A stretch of DNA of 64,000 nt from Pseudacidovorax sp. NFM-22. Lineage in GTDB: Bacteria; Pseudomonadota; Gammaproteobacteria; Burkholderiales; Burkholderiaceae_C. The stretch is taken from the NCBI RefSeq assembly GCF_021401245.1, contig NZ_JACBFY010000007.1, forward strand, positions 1 through 64,000. The letters run 5' to 3'. Both the position numbers and the translations under genes were made by a program. The stretch's first letter is position 1, and each line of letters starts with the position of its first letter. Positions 10,812-20,016 of the stretch are shown here, in pieces. The notes below the pieces were generated by a model that saw nothing but the letters and a program-made list of their open reading frames with translations, was not told the DNA's origin and did no database searches.

Positions 10812-11777
10812 TCAGTCGAGGCGGATGCCGGTCTTCTGGATGATGGCGCCCCACTTGCTGCGCTCTTGCGCCATGAAGCTGGCGAGCGCCTGGGGCGTGC
10901 CGCCGCCCGGCACCAGGCCCTGCTTGGCGAAGGCGGCCTGCACCTCGGGCTCCTTCAAGGTGGCGTTGACGTCGGCATTGACCTTGGCGACGACGGCAGC
11001 GGGTGTGCCGGCCGCACTGAACAGGCCGTTCCACGCCAGCGCCTCGAAGCCGGGATAGCCAGACTCGGCGATGGTGGGCAGCTGCTCCATGCCTTCCATG
11101 CGCTTGGCGCTGGTGACTGCCAGCAGGCGGATGCGCCCGCTGGCCACCAGCGGCAACAGGGCCGGCGCCACGGTGAACAGGGCCTGCGTCTCGCCCGAGG
11201 CCAGGGAGATGCCCGCGGGCGGCGAGCCGTTGAAGGGCACATGCGTGGCCTCGAAGCCCGCCGTGGTACGCAGCAGCTCCATGGTCAGGTGCGAGGAGCT
11301 GCCCGCGCCGACAGAACCATAAGCCACGCCATTGGGCTGGGCACGTGCCCAGCTCACGAACTCCTGCACCGTCCTGGCCGGATGGCTGGCCGGCACCGCC
11401 AGCACATTGGGCTGGGACGAGGTCATCACGATGGGCGCCAAGTCCTTGACCGGGTCGTAGGCCATCTGCTTGTACATGAAGGGCGCGAAGGCGATGGGCC
11501 CGTTGAAGCCGATGCCCAGCGTGTAGCCATCGGGTGCGGCCTTGGCCACGGCGGACATGCCCAGCATGCCGCCGGCACCCGGCTTGTTGTCCACGATCAC
11601 CGGCTGGCCCCAGCGGCTGCTCAGGCGGTTGCCGAGTGTGCGCACGATGAAGTCCAGCGAGCTGCCGGCGGGCGCGGGCACCACCACCTTCACGGGCTTG
11701 GTGGGCCAGGACTGGGCTGCGGCATGCAGCGTCAACAAGGGAAAGAGGGCGAGGGCGAGGATTCGATTCATGGTCAT
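10812..11777 (-). CDS. Bug-family periplasmic solute receptor
   Basis: The 321-residue receptor starts at ATG 11777, with GGAG nine bases upstream, and has a short signal peptide (LALALFPLLTLHAAAQ). It shows WPTKPVKVVVPAPAGSSLDFIVR, WGQPVIVDNKPGAGG, PDGYTLG and THVPFNG, the order expected for TctC/Bug proteins. It probably delivers the substrate of the downstream alcohol dehydrogenase. It is divergent from a LysR gene across a 122-base gap that carries a strong palindrome. Confidence 0.87.
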   Translation of the reverse strand: MTMNRILALALFPLLTLHAAAQSWPTKPVKVVVPAPAGSSLDFIVRTLGNRLSSRWGQPVIVDNKPGAGGMLGMSAVAKAAPDGYTLGIGFNGPIAFAPFMYKQMAYDPVKDLAPIVMTSSQPNVLAVPASHPARTVQEFVSWARAQPNGVAYGSVGAGSSSHLTMELLRTTAGFEATHVPFNGSPPAGISLASGETQALFTVAPALLPLVASGRIRLLAVTSAKRMEGMEQLPTIAESGYPGFEALAWNGLFSAAGTPAAVVAKVNADVNATLKEPEVQAAFAKQGLVPGGGTPQALASFMAQERSKWGAIIQKTGIRLD

Positions 11778-11873
11778 CGGTGTGTCTCCGTTCGGGCCGC
11801 TTCGCAACGAGCAGCGTCGGCCGGATTCTTGGTGCCGCCCGGCAATACGTCCAGCACCGATTCGCTATGCTGC

Positions 11874-11892
11874 CCATACCTGTGAGGTATGG
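11874..11892. promoter_or_regulatory. canonical LysR box (ATAC-N7-GTAT) upstream of LysR gene
   Basis: CCATACCT and AGGTATGG form a perfect 8+3+8 inverted repeat. Within it lies ATAC-N7-GTAT, the classical BenM/CatM/NodD-type LysR box. It ends where the ribosome site GGAG of the LysR gene begins (11891-11894), so bound regulator could block its own translation start region as well as act on the divergent Bug operon. Confidence 0.7.
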
Positions 11893-11899
11893 AGACACC

Positions 11900-12889
11900 A
11901 TGAACATCGAGATGCGCCATCTGCGCTACTTCATCGCCGTGGCCGAGGCCGGCAACCTCAGCCGCGCGGCGCAGAAGCTGTTCATCGCGCAGCCGCCGCT
12001 CTCGGTGCAGATCCGCCAGCTGGAAGCGGCACTGGGCACACCCCTCTTCGTTCGCCACCCCAAGGGCGTGCACCTGACCGAGGCCGGCGAAGCGCTGCTG
12101 CCCGAGGCGCGGGCGCTGGTGGACCGGGTGGGTGGACTGCGGGCATGGATCGCCGGCGCCACGCCGACCCGCCGGCTTTCGCTGGGCTTCGTGCCCTCGG
12201 CCGGCAGCACCGTGCTGCCGCAGTTGCTGGCCGCGCTGCGTGCGGACGATCCTGGCCTGCAGTTCGAGCTGCGCGAGATGATCAGCAGCGAGCAGATCGA
12301 TGCCCTGGCCAGCGGCCAGATCGACCTGGGCATCGCGCGCGCCGACACACGCCACCCGCGCATCGCGACCGTGGCCCGCATCCTCGACCCCTTCTGCGTC
12401 GCCGTGGCTGCGGCGCATCGCACGCCGCGCGGTGGCGCGGCAGACCTGCGGGAATACGCCGAAGCGGACTTCGTGGCCTTCACGCGCCACCGCGGCCCGG
12501 CCTACTTCGACCAGGCGATCCACCTGTGCGCGCAAGCGGGCTTCTCGCCGCGCATCCGTTACGAGGCCAGCACGGTGCACGGCGTGCTCGACCTGGTGGG
12601 TGCCGGACTGGGCGTGGCACTGGTGCCCGCGAGCTGCGTGTTGCTGGCCGCGCCACGGGTGCGGCTGCGTCCGCTCGCCATGACCCAGAAGAGCGCCGTG
12701 CTCACGCTGCTTCGGCGCAAGCCCGGCAGCGGCATACCCTGGCTGATCGGCGAGGACGGCCTGCAGCGCATCGTGGACATGTTCGAGAACCTGCGCGAAC
12801 GCACGGCTGCCCGGCTGGACGCACCTGGGAACATCGGGACGACGCAGCGGACGGCCACGCCCCGTCGTCGAACAGCACAAACGCTGTAA
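11900..12889 (+). CDS. LysR-family regulator
   Basis: The 329-residue protein starts at ATG 11900 (MNIEMRHLRYFIAVAEAGNLSRAAQKLFIAQPPLSVQIRQLEAALG) with GGAG six bases upstream. The start form ELRHLRYF is typical of the CatR/BenM/CbbR branch. The effector domain follows from about residue 90. The C-terminal 30 residues are Arg/Thr-rich and may be disordered. It is divergent from the Bug-alcohol dehydrogenase operon and likely controls that operon through the palindrome overlapping its own leader. Confidence 0.85.
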   Translation: MNIEMRHLRYFIAVAEAGNLSRAAQKLFIAQPPLSVQIRQLEAALGTPLFVRHPKGVHLTEAGEALLPEARALVDRVGGLRAWIAGATPTRRLSLGFVPSAGSTVLPQLLAALRADDPGLQFELREMISSEQIDALASGQIDLGIARADTRHPRIATVARILDPFCVAVAAAHRTPRGGAADLREYAEADFVAFTRHRGPAYFDQAIHLCAQAGFSPRIRYEASTVHGVLDLVGAGLGVALVPASCVLLAAPRVRLRPLAMTQKSAVLTLLRRKPGSGIPWLIGEDGLQRIVDMFENLRERTAARLDAPGNIGTTQRTATPRRRTAQTL

Positions 12890-12914
12890 ACTTGTTTTAC
12901 GCATTCAAATGCGT
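12886..12914. promoter_or_regulatory. hipBA promoter with candidate operator palindromes
   Basis: An AT-rich patch in otherwise GC-rich DNA holds ACGCAT-TCAA-ATGCGT (12899-12914), a perfect 6+4+6 inverted repeat. It is overlapped by GTAAA-N5-TTTAC (12886-12900). A possible -35 (TTGTTT, 12892) and -10 (TTAATC, 12914) flank the palindrome with 16 bases between. Repression by HipB or HipAB is the usual arrangement for this system. Confidence 0.5.
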
Positions 12915-12941
12915 TAATCTGAATAACAGACCATAGCCTGT

Positions 12942-13208
12942 ATGCCCGCCTTCACTGTCCGAACCGCCGACCAGTTGCCTGGCCTGCTGCGTGCGCTTCG
13001 CAAGCAGGGCGGGCTGACGCAGGCCCAGATGGCGCAGCGGCTGGGCGTGACCCAGCAGACCTACTCGGCGCTGGAGCGCAATGCCGAGAGCATGGGCGCG
13101 GCGCGGCTGCTGTCGGTGCTGCACATCCTGGGTGCGGACATGGTGCTCATGCCGTCCGAGCCTGAAGCGCCCCTTCGCGCGGCCGAGGGCGATTCGCCCG
13201 CCTGGTAG
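12942..13208 (+). CDS. hipB: HipB-type antitoxin
   Basis: The 88-residue protein contains an Xre/Cro helix-turn-helix ([47 protein letters not shown]), almost the whole length of HipB. It binds operator DNA and neutralises HipA. It stops two bases before the hipA ATG, the normal hipBA order. The tail [12 protein letters not shown] may be the flexible HipB C-terminus. No strong ribosome site precedes it. Confidence 0.85.
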   Translation: MPAFTVRTADQLPGLLRALRKQGGLTQAQMAQRLGVTQQTYSALERNAESMGAARLLSVLHILGADMVLMPSEPEAPLRAAEGDSPAW

Positions 13209-13210
13209 TC

Positions 13211-14566
13211 ATGGGCCGCCGCTCCCACCGCCGGGCCCTGGGCCTCTGGATGAACGGCGCCTTCGTCGGCACCTGGAGCCTGGCGCCCCACGCGCCCGAC
13301 ACGCTGCAGTACGACGCCGCATGGACCCGGTCGCCCGAAGGCCGTCCGGTGTCGCTGTCCCTGCCCTTCACGCCCGGCAACGCCCCGCACCGCGGCCCGA
13401 AGGTGCGTGCCTATTTCGAGAATCTGCTGCCCGACAGCCGGGACATCCGCGAGCGCATCGCGCGGCGGCACGGCACGGGCAGCACCGACGCCTTCGATCT
13501 GCTGGCACGCATCGGGCGGGACTGTGTCGGGGCGCTGGAGCTGCTGCCCGAGGGCGAAGCCTCGGGCAACGCCCGCCTCATCCAGGCCGAAGCGCTCAGC
13601 GAGGCGCGCGTCGCGGCCCTCCTGCGCAGCGCCACTGCTGCCACACCCCTGGGACTCGCCGCCGACGCCGACGACCTGCGAATCTCCATCGCCGGCGCAC
13701 AGGAGAAGACCGCCCTGCTGTTGCAGGACGGCCACTGGTGCCTGCCGCAGGGCAGCACGCCCACCACGCACATCCTCAAGCTGCCGCTCGGCCTGGTCGG
13801 CGGCATGAAGATCGACATGCGCCACTCCGTGGAGAACGAATGGTTGTGCGCACGCATCCTGCGCGCCTTCGGCCTGCCGGTGGCCGACTGCCAGCCGCTG
13901 CAGTTCGAGGACATGCGGGTGCTGGCCGTGGCGCGCTTCGACCGGCGCTGGTGGACGGCCCCCGACGGAGCGCAGCAACTGCTGCGTCTGCCGCAGGAGG
14001 ACTTCTGCCAGGCGACCGGCACGCCGCCCGACGCCAAGTACGAGGCCGACGGCGGGCCCGGCATCGACCGCATCATGGGCGTGCTCGATGGCTCGCTGAC
14101 ACGCGAGGAAGATCGCCGCACCTTCTTCCTCGCCCAGTTGCTGTTCTGGATGCTGGGCGCCACCGACGGCCATGCCAAGAACTTCAGCCTGTTCCTGCGG
14201 CCGGGCGGTCGCTACCAGCTCACGCCGCTGTACGACGTGCTGTCGGCGTGGCCCGTGCTCGGCGAAGGGCCGGGCGCCATCTCGGCGCACAAGGCGCGCA
14301 TGGCCATGGCGGTGCGTGGCCGCAACGCGCACTGGAAGCTGCGGGAGATCCTGCCGCGGCACTGGGTCGCGCTCGGCCAGCGCCACGGCGTGCGGGCGGC
14401 GGACGGCCGCGGCGTGGAGGCGCTGATCGAGGCGGCCGCGATGCTCACGCCGGGCGTGGTGGCGGCCGTCCACGGCGAACTGCCGGCGGGCTTTCCGGCC
14501 GAGCTGGCCGACCGCATCCTGGGTGGCCTGGAGGACGCGGCACGCAAGCTCTCCGCCGGGCTGTGA
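13211..14566 (+). CDS. hipA: HipA-type serine/threonine kinase toxin
   Basis: The 451-residue protein has the N-terminal subdomain ([15 protein letters not shown]) and then the kinase fold. [13 protein letters not shown] at 158-170 carries the autophosphorylation serine (Ser159) of the E. coli HipA P-loop. [10 protein letters not shown] at 317-326 supplies the catalytic Asp319 and Asn324. PLYDVLS has the metal-binding Asp342. All key residues are present, so it should be active. HipA proteins phosphorylate glutamyl-tRNA synthetase or related targets and slow growth. It pairs with hipB upstream. Confidence 0.9.
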   Translation: MGRRSHRRALGLWMNGAFVGTWSLAPHAPDTLQYDAAWTRSPEGRPVSLSLPFTPGNAPHRGPKVRAYFENLLPDSRDIRERIARRHGTGSTDAFDLLARIGRDCVGALELLPEGEASGNARLIQAEALSEARVAALLRSATAATPLGLAADADDLRISIAGAQEKTALLLQDGHWCLPQGSTPTTHILKLPLGLVGGMKIDMRHSVENEWLCARILRAFGLPVADCQPLQFEDMRVLAVARFDRRWWTAPDGAQQLLRLPQEDFCQATGTPPDAKYEADGGPGIDRIMGVLDGSLTREEDRRTFFLAQLLFWMLGATDGHAKNFSLFLRPGGRYQLTPLYDVLSAWPVLGEGPGAISAHKARMAMAVRGRNAHWKLREILPRHWVALGQRHGVRAADGRGVEALIEAAAMLTPGVVAAVHGELPAGFPAELADRILGGLEDAARKLSAGL

Positions 14567-14634
14567 CGCGTCCGATGCCGGACGGCCCGCCCTGCGCCAG
14601 CCCGTGGTTCACGGCGTCCACTACAGTGCCCGCC

Positions 14635-14901
14635 ATGGATTGCCGCCCCGACTGCGGTGCCTGCTGCACCGCGCCCTCCATCTCCAGCCCCATTCCCGGC
14701 ATGCCGCACGGCAAGCCCGCGGGCGTGCGCTGCATCCAGCTCGCCGACGACAACCGCTGCCGCATCTTCGGCCAGCCCGAGCGCCCGGCCTGCTGCGGCG
14801 GCCTGGCACCCTCGGCCGAGATGTGCGGCAGCTCGCGGTTCGAGGCGCTGCACTGGCTGACGCAGCTGGAAGCCGAGACCGCGCCCGACACCGTGCGTTG
14901 A
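14635..14901 (+). CDS. YkgJ-family cysteine-cluster protein
   Basis: The 88-residue product begins [24 protein letters not shown] and has further cysteines in VRCIQL, NRCRIF, PACCGG and EMCGSS. This is the spacing of the YkgJ/CxxCxxCC family (PF03692), thought to bind zinc or an iron-sulphur cluster. The function is unknown. The ATG at 14635 fits the family start; it follows hipA by 68 bases and may share its transcript by chance. Confidence 0.75.
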   Translation: MDCRPDCGACCTAPSISSPIPGMPHGKPAGVRCIQLADDNRCRIFGQPERPACCGGLAPSAEMCGSSRFEALHWLTQLEAETAPDTVR

Positions 14902-14957
14902 GCGACGACGCTCCGCCGGCAGCGGCGCAGTGATCCGGCGCGGGTGCGACTCGGGAC

Positions 14958-16526
14958 CTACGAACCGTCCTTCTTCATCGAAGCCGCAGCCGCCATGTCC
15001 GTGGCGGCCGCCGTCGACGACGACTGCACAGCCACAGATGCAGCGCCCCATCCGCCGCCCAGCGCCCGCACCAGCGCCACCGTGGCCTGGTACTGCGCAG
15101 AGCGCACCTGCAGCGCCTGCCGCCGGTTGCGCAGCTCGCTGCGGCGTGCATCGAGCACATCGAGCTGGCTGATGTAGCCATTGCGGTAGCGGGTGTCCGA
15201 CAGCTGCAGCGCCCGCGCCGCGGCCTCCACGGCCGTGGCCTGCGCAGCGGCCTGCTGCTGCAGCAGACGCAGGCCCGAGAGTTGGTCCTCCACCTCGCGG
15301 AAGGCATCGAGCGATTGCGCGCGATAGGCCGCGACCGCCTCGTCGAGCACGCCGCTCGCCTGCTCCACACCCGCGGCACGGCGGCCGCCATCGAGCAGCG
15401 GCAGCGACAGCAATGCACCCACGCCCCACGAACGCGCCGACCACTTGAACAGGTCGCCCAGCTCTGGCGAGGCAAAGCCACCGCCGGCCGTGAGTGCGAC
15501 GTCCGGGAAGTACGCCGCCTGCGCCGCGCCCACGCGGGCCTGCGCGGCCAGCACCGACGCCTGGGCCGCGGCCACATCGGGCCGACGCAACAGCACAGTG
15601 GAGGGCACGCCCGCCGGCACCACGGGCAGTGCGGTCTGCCAGCGATCGACGCCGATGCCGAAGTCCGCCGGCGCACGGCCGACCAGCACGGCCAGCGCAT
15701 GTTCAAGCTCCGCACGGCGGCGGTCCAGGGCCAGGGCCTCGGATTCGTTGGCCGAGACCTCGGCCTGCATGCGCGCCACGTCCAGCGCGGCCACGTCGCC
15801 GGCCTGCTCGCGGCGCTGCGTCAGGCGCAGCGTGTCGCGGTAGGCGGCCACGCCGTCGCGCACCAGGGCGCGCTCCTCGTCGGCGGCGCGCAGGGCCAGG
15901 TAGGTCTGCGCGACCTCGGCCTGCACCATCAGGCGCGTACTCTGCAGAAGGGCTTCGCGCGCCTGGGCGTCGAGCGCGGCAGCATCCTGCAGGCGCGACA
16001 GGCGGCCGAACAGGTCCAGCTCCCACGAGGCACTGAGGCCGGCGTTGAGCAGGGTGGAAGGCTGGGTGGACTGGTTGCGGTCCAGCCCGCGCTGACGCGT
16101 GGCGCCGCCTCCCAGGCCGAGCCGCGGCGATCGGTCGGCCTCGGCATTGCGCAGCAGCGCCCTCGCCTGCCGCACACGGGCCGCCGCCTGCTGCAGGCTG
16201 GTATTGGCCTCGGCCGCCTGCGCCACGAGCGCATCGAGCACCGGGTCCTGGAAGGCCTTCCACCATTCGCCGCGGGGCTGGGCCTCGGCGGCGGCGGCCT
16301 CGGTCCAGCGGCCTTCGGTCGTGGTCTGCGTGACGGACAGCGCCTCCTTGAAACGGGCAGGCGTGGGGACGGCTGGTAACTCCGCAGGTGCGGTGGCGCA
16401 GCCGGCGAGCACCAGGGCGGCCAGCAGCGGAACGAGGGTGCGGCGCTTCGACAGGCTCAGCGCGAACGGCTGGAGGCGATCGAGGATGGGGCGGGCCTGC
16501 GCGGCGCGGTTCATGGTCGTATCCAT
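14958..16526 (-). CDS. opcM: outer-membrane efflux lipoprotein (NodT/OprM family; OpcM/OprC-like)
   Basis: The 522-residue protein is a TolC-class channel. It has a lipoprotein signal with lipobox LAGC near residue 44, then two TolC repeats with the usual FKEAL start, LDLFGRL, an LRRPDV motif and a final SEL/VALVRALGGGW ending. It closes the llpE-ceoA-ceoB-opcM operon as in Burkholderia. The N-terminus before the hydrophobic core is odd: residues from about 19 to 28 (QPFALSLSKR) are encoded by a REP-like repeat at 16447-16469. ATG 16514 is an alternative start. Confidence 0.85.
   Translation of the reverse strand: MDTTMNRAAQARPILDRLQPFALSLSKRRTLVPLLAALVLAGCATAPAELPAVPTPARFKEALSVTQTTTEGRWTEAAAAEAQPRGEWWKAFQDPVLDALVAQAAEANTSLQQAAARVRQARALLRNAEADRSPRLGLGGGATRQRGLDRNQSTQPSTLLNAGLSASWELDLFGRLSRLQDAAALDAQAREALLQSTRLMVQAEVAQTYLALRAADEERALVRDGVAAYRDTLRLTQRREQAGDVAALDVARMQAEVSANESEALALDRRRAELEHALAVLVGRAPADFGIGVDRWQTALPVVPAGVPSTVLLRRPDVAAAQASVLAAQARVGAAQAAYFPDVALTAGGGFASPELGDLFKWSARSWGVGALLSLPLLDGGRRAAGVEQASGVLDEAVAAYRAQSLDAFREVEDQLSGLRLLQQQAAAQATAVEAAARALQLSDTRYRNGYISQLDVLDARRSELRNRRQALQVRSAQYQATVALVRALGGGWGAASVAVQSSSTAAATDMAAAASMKKDGS
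16447..16469. repeat. REP-like interspersed repeat inside opcM signal sequence
   Basis: The sequence TTCGACAGGCTCAGCGCGAA and following CGG matches a short repeat that I know to be scattered in intergenic DNA of many beta- and gamma-proteobacteria, where it translates as PFALSLSK. Here it lies in frame within the 5' coding part of the efflux lipoprotein gene. A related form occurs at 54241-54288. Confidence 0.6.
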
Positions 16527-16603
16527 CGTCGACGGTGCGCTCGACGAGCGTGCATGCGTGTGGGTCATGGTCGTTGTCCTCGTGAACAAGGAATGCATGG
16601 GCG

Positions 16604-19600
16604 TCATTCGTGAGCGCCGCGCGGTGCCGCGGGCAGGGCTGCAAGGCCACCGCCACCACCGCCGTGATGGCCCGGCGTGGCGGGATGCTCGGCCGAGACG
16701 AAGTCGTCGGCATGGGCGGGCACTTGGCCGTGCTGCCGCAGTGGCCGGTTGCCGGCCAGGCGGCGCAGCGCCACGTAGAAGACGGGCGTGAGGAAGAGGC
16801 CGAAGGCCGTCACACCGATCATCCCGGCGAACACGGCCACGCCCATGGCATGGCGCATCTCCGCGCCGGCACCGGAGGACAGCACCAGAGGCAGCACGCC
16901 CATGATGAAGGCCAGCGAGGTCATCAGGATGGGCCGCAGACGCAGCCGGCTGGCCTCGATGGCCGCCTGCACCGGCGTTCGACCCGCAAACTCCAGCTCG
17001 CGCGCGAACTCCACGATCAGGATCGCGTTCTTGGCCGACAGGCCCACCAGCACGATCAGCCCGATCTGCGTGAAGACGTTGTTGTCCCCCGCAGAGAGCC
17101 ACACGCCGGTCATCGCCGCCAGCAGCCCCATGGGTACGATCAGGATGATGGCCAGCGGCAGCGTCAGGCTTTCGTACTGCGCGGCCAGCACCAGGAAGAC
17201 CAGCAGGATCGCCAGCGGGAAGACGAGCATCGCCGAGTTGCCGGCCAGGATCTCCTGGTAGGTCAGGTCGGTCCATTCGAAGTCGATGCCCGCCGGCAGC
17301 GTCTCCGCGGCGATGCGCGCGACGGCCGCCTGTGCCTGGCCCGACGAATAGCCGGGTGCGGCGCCGCCGTTGACATCGGCCGTGAGATAGCCGTTGTAGC
17401 GCATGGCGCGCTCGGGGCCGAAGCTCGCGTCGACCTTCATCAGGGCAGACAGGGGGATCATCTCGCCCGAAGACGAGCGCACCTTGAGCGCGCCGATGTC
17501 CTCGGCCCGCGCGCGGTAGGGCGCATCGGCCTGCACGCGCACGCTGTAGGTGCGGCCGAACTTGTTGAAGTCGTTCGCATACAGGCTGCCCAGGTAGATC
17601 TGCAGCGTGTCGAAGATGTCGGTCAGCGGCACGCCCAGCTGCCGCGCCTTGGTGCGGTCCACGTCGGCGAAGAGCTGCGGCACGTTGACCTGCCAGCTGG
17701 TGAACATGCCCGCCAGCTCCGGTGTCTGCCGTGCCTTCGCCATGAAGGCCTGGACGGCCTTGTCCATGGCCTCGTAGCCGAGGGACGCGCGGTCTTCCAG
17801 CTGCAGCTTGAAGCCACCGGTAGTGCCCAGGCCCGCCACGGGCGGCGGCGGGAACATCACGATGAACGCGTCCTGGATGCCCGCGAAGGCTTGGTTGAGC
17901 TGGCCGGCCACCGCAGCGCCGCTCTGCTCGGGCGCCTTGCGCTGGTCAAAGGGCTTGAGCATGGCGAACACGATGCCCGCGTTGGAGCTGTTGGTGAAGC
18001 CGTTGATCGACAGGCCCGGGAAGGCCAGCGTGCCTTCCACGTTGGGGTTCTTCTTCATGATGTCGCCCATGCGGCGGATCACGTCGTCGGTGCGATCCAG
18101 CGTGGCACCGTCGGGCAGCTGGGCGAAGCCGATCAGGTACTGCTTGTCCTGCGTGGGCACGAAGCCGCCGGGCACGGCCTTGAAGAGGCCGAAGGTCAGT
18201 GCGACCAGCGCGAGGTAGAGGGCCAGCATCAGCGTCTTGCGCGAGATCACGCCGCGCACGCCGCGGCCATAGCCTTCGCTGCCGCGGTGGAACAGGCGGT
18301 TGAAACCGCGGAAGAAGCCACCCAGCAGCCGGTCCATGCCGCGGGTGAGCGCATCGCGCGGCGCGTCGTGGCCCTTGAGCAGGAGGGCCGCCAGGGCCGG
18401 CGACAGCGTGAGCGAGTTGATGGCCGAGATCACCGTCGAGATGGCGATGGTGACGGCGAACTGCCGGTAGAACTGGCCCGTCAGGCCCGAGATGAAGGCC
18501 AGCGGCACGAACACCGCCACCAGCACCAGCGCGATGGCGATGATGGGCCCGGACACCTCGCGCATGGCCCGGTAGGTGGCCTCGCGCGGGGTCAGGCCGG
18601 CCTCGATGTTGCGCTCCACGTTCTCCACCACCACGATGGCGTCGTCCACCACGATCCCGATGGCCAGCACCAGACCGAAGAGCGACAGCGCATTGATGGA
18701 GAAGCCCAGCAGGTGCAGCACGGCGAAGGTGCCCACCACCGACACCGGCACGGCCAGCAGCGGAATGATGGACGCGCGCCAGGTCTGCAGGAACAGGATG
18801 ACGACCAGCACCACCAGCGCCACGGCCTCCAGCAGCGTGTGGATCACCGATTCGATGGACGCCCGCACGAACTGCGTCGGGTCGTAGGCGATGCGGTATT
18901 CCACGCCTTCGGGCATGGCCTTCTGGATCTCGGCCATGGTGCGGCGCACCTGCTCGGAGATCTGCAGCGCATTGGAGCCCGGCGCCTGGAAGACGCCGAT
19001 GCCCACGGCCGGGTCGTTGTCCAACAGCGAACGCAGCGAGTAGTCGGCCGCACCCAACTGGATCCGGGCCACGTCGCGCAGACGCACCACCTGCGTCGAA
19101 GGCTCACCGGCGGTGCCGCCCTTGACGATGATGTCGCCGAACTCCTCTTCATTGGCCAGGCGGCCACGCGCGTTGACCGACAACTGCAGGTCCACGCCCG
19201 AGAGGCCCGGCGAGGCGCCGACCACGCCGGCCGCAGCCTGGATGTTCTGCCCGCGGATGGCAGAAACCACGTCGCCGGCGGCCAGGCCGCGCTGGGCCAT
19301 CTTCTGCGGGTCGAGCCACACGCGCATGGCGTACTCGCCGCCGCCCCAGATCTGCACCTGGCCCACGCCCTCGATGCGGGCCAGGCGGTCCTTGACGTTG
19401 AGCACCGCGTAGTTGCGCAGGTAGTCGATGTCGTAGCGCTTGTTGGGCGACACCAGGTGCACCACCATCGTGATGTCCGGCGAGCTCTTGACGGTGGCGA
19501 GGCCCAGACGGCGCACCTCCTCCGGTAGCCGCGGCTCGGCCTGGGCCACGCGGTTCTGCACCAGCTGCTGAGCCTTGTCGGGGTCGGTGCCGAGGCGGAA

Positions 19601-19885
19601 GGTCACCGTCAGCGTCATCACGCCGTCGGTGGTGGCCTGGCTGCTCATGTAGAGCATGCCCTCCACGCCGTTGATCTGCTCTTCGAGCGGCGTGGCCACC
19701 GTCTCGGCAATGACCTTGGGATTGGCGCCGGGGTACTGCGCGCGCACCACGATCTGCGGCGGCGCGACTTCGGGGTACTCGGAGATGGGCAGGCCGCGCA
19801 GTGCGATCAGCCCGGCGATCAGCATCAGCAGCGACAGCACGCCGGCAAAGATCGGCCGGTCGATGAAGAACTTGGAGAGATTCAT
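16604..19885 (-). CDS. ceoB: RND efflux pump inner-membrane subunit (CeoB/BpeF/MexF-like)
   Basis: The 1093-residue protein is a full-length HAE-1 RND transporter. It starts MNLSKFFIDRPIFAGVLSLLML, has the twin-Asp proton site GIVVDDAIVVVENVERN in the fourth membrane helix region, a large periplasmic loop on each half, and a final membrane bundle ending in a charged tail. It exports amphiphilic drugs in exchange for protons. An AGGAG site precedes the ATG at 19885. Its context (llpE and LysR upstream, MexE-type adaptor, OpcM-type channel) matches CeoAB-OpcM/BpeEF-OprC, which give resistance to chloramphenicol, trimethoprim and quinolones in Burkholderia. Confidence 0.92.
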   Translation of the reverse strand: MNLSKFFIDRPIFAGVLSLLMLIAGLIALRGLPISEYPEVAPPQIVVRAQYPGANPKVIAETVATPLEEQINGVEGMLYMSSQATTDGVMTLTVTFRLGTDPDKAQQLVQNRVAQAEPRLPEEVRRLGLATVKSSPDITMVVHLVSPNKRYDIDYLRNYAVLNVKDRLARIEGVGQVQIWGGGEYAMRVWLDPQKMAQRGLAAGDVVSAIRGQNIQAAAGVVGASPGLSGVDLQLSVNARGRLANEEEFGDIIVKGGTAGEPSTQVVRLRDVARIQLGAADYSLRSLLDNDPAVGIGVFQAPGSNALQISEQVRRTMAEIQKAMPEGVEYRIAYDPTQFVRASIESVIHTLLEAVALVVLVVILFLQTWRASIIPLLAVPVSVVGTFAVLHLLGFSINALSLFGLVLAIGIVVDDAIVVVENVERNIEAGLTPREATYRAMREVSGPIIAIALVLVAVFVPLAFISGLTGQFYRQFAVTIAISTVISAINSLTLSPALAALLLKGHDAPRDALTRGMDRLLGGFFRGFNRLFHRGSEGYGRGVRGVISRKTLMLALYLALVALTFGLFKAVPGGFVPTQDKQYLIGFAQLPDGATLDRTDDVIRRMGDIMKKNPNVEGTLAFPGLSINGFTNSSNAGIVFAMLKPFDQRKAPEQSGAAVAGQLNQAFAGIQDAFIVMFPPPPVAGLGTTGGFKLQLEDRASLGYEAMDKAVQAFMAKARQTPELAGMFTSWQVNVPQLFADVDRTKARQLGVPLTDIFDTLQIYLGSLYANDFNKFGRTYSVRVQADAPYRARAEDIGALKVRSSSGEMIPLSALMKVDASFGPERAMRYNGYLTADVNGGAAPGYSSGQAQAAVARIAAETLPAGIDFEWTDLTYQEILAGNSAMLVFPLAILLVFLVLAAQYESLTLPLAIILIVPMGLLAAMTGVWLSAGDNNVFTQIGLIVLVGLSAKNAILIVEFARELEFAGRTPVQAAIEASRLRLRPILMTSLAFIMGVLPLVLSSGAGAEMRHAMGVAVFAGMIGVTAFGLFLTPVFYVALRRLAGNRPLRQHGQVPAHADDFVSAEHPATPGHHGGGGGGLAALPAAPRGAHE

Positions 19886-20016
19886 GGCGCCAACTCCTGG
19901 TGGCGGGGTGAAGCGATCCCCCGCGCGCAGCCCGGGGGCTGCGCACGGTGGCGACTTGGAAGCGGAAAGAGAGGAAGCGCGCCGCGTGCGGCGCGATGCG
20001 TCAGCGGCGTGATGCC

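Noticed and set aside
16610..19528. 972-codon plus-strand frame opposite the RND pump
   Set aside because: Its His/Arg/Gln-rich translation is typical of an antisense shadow; the minus strand encodes a full RND protein.
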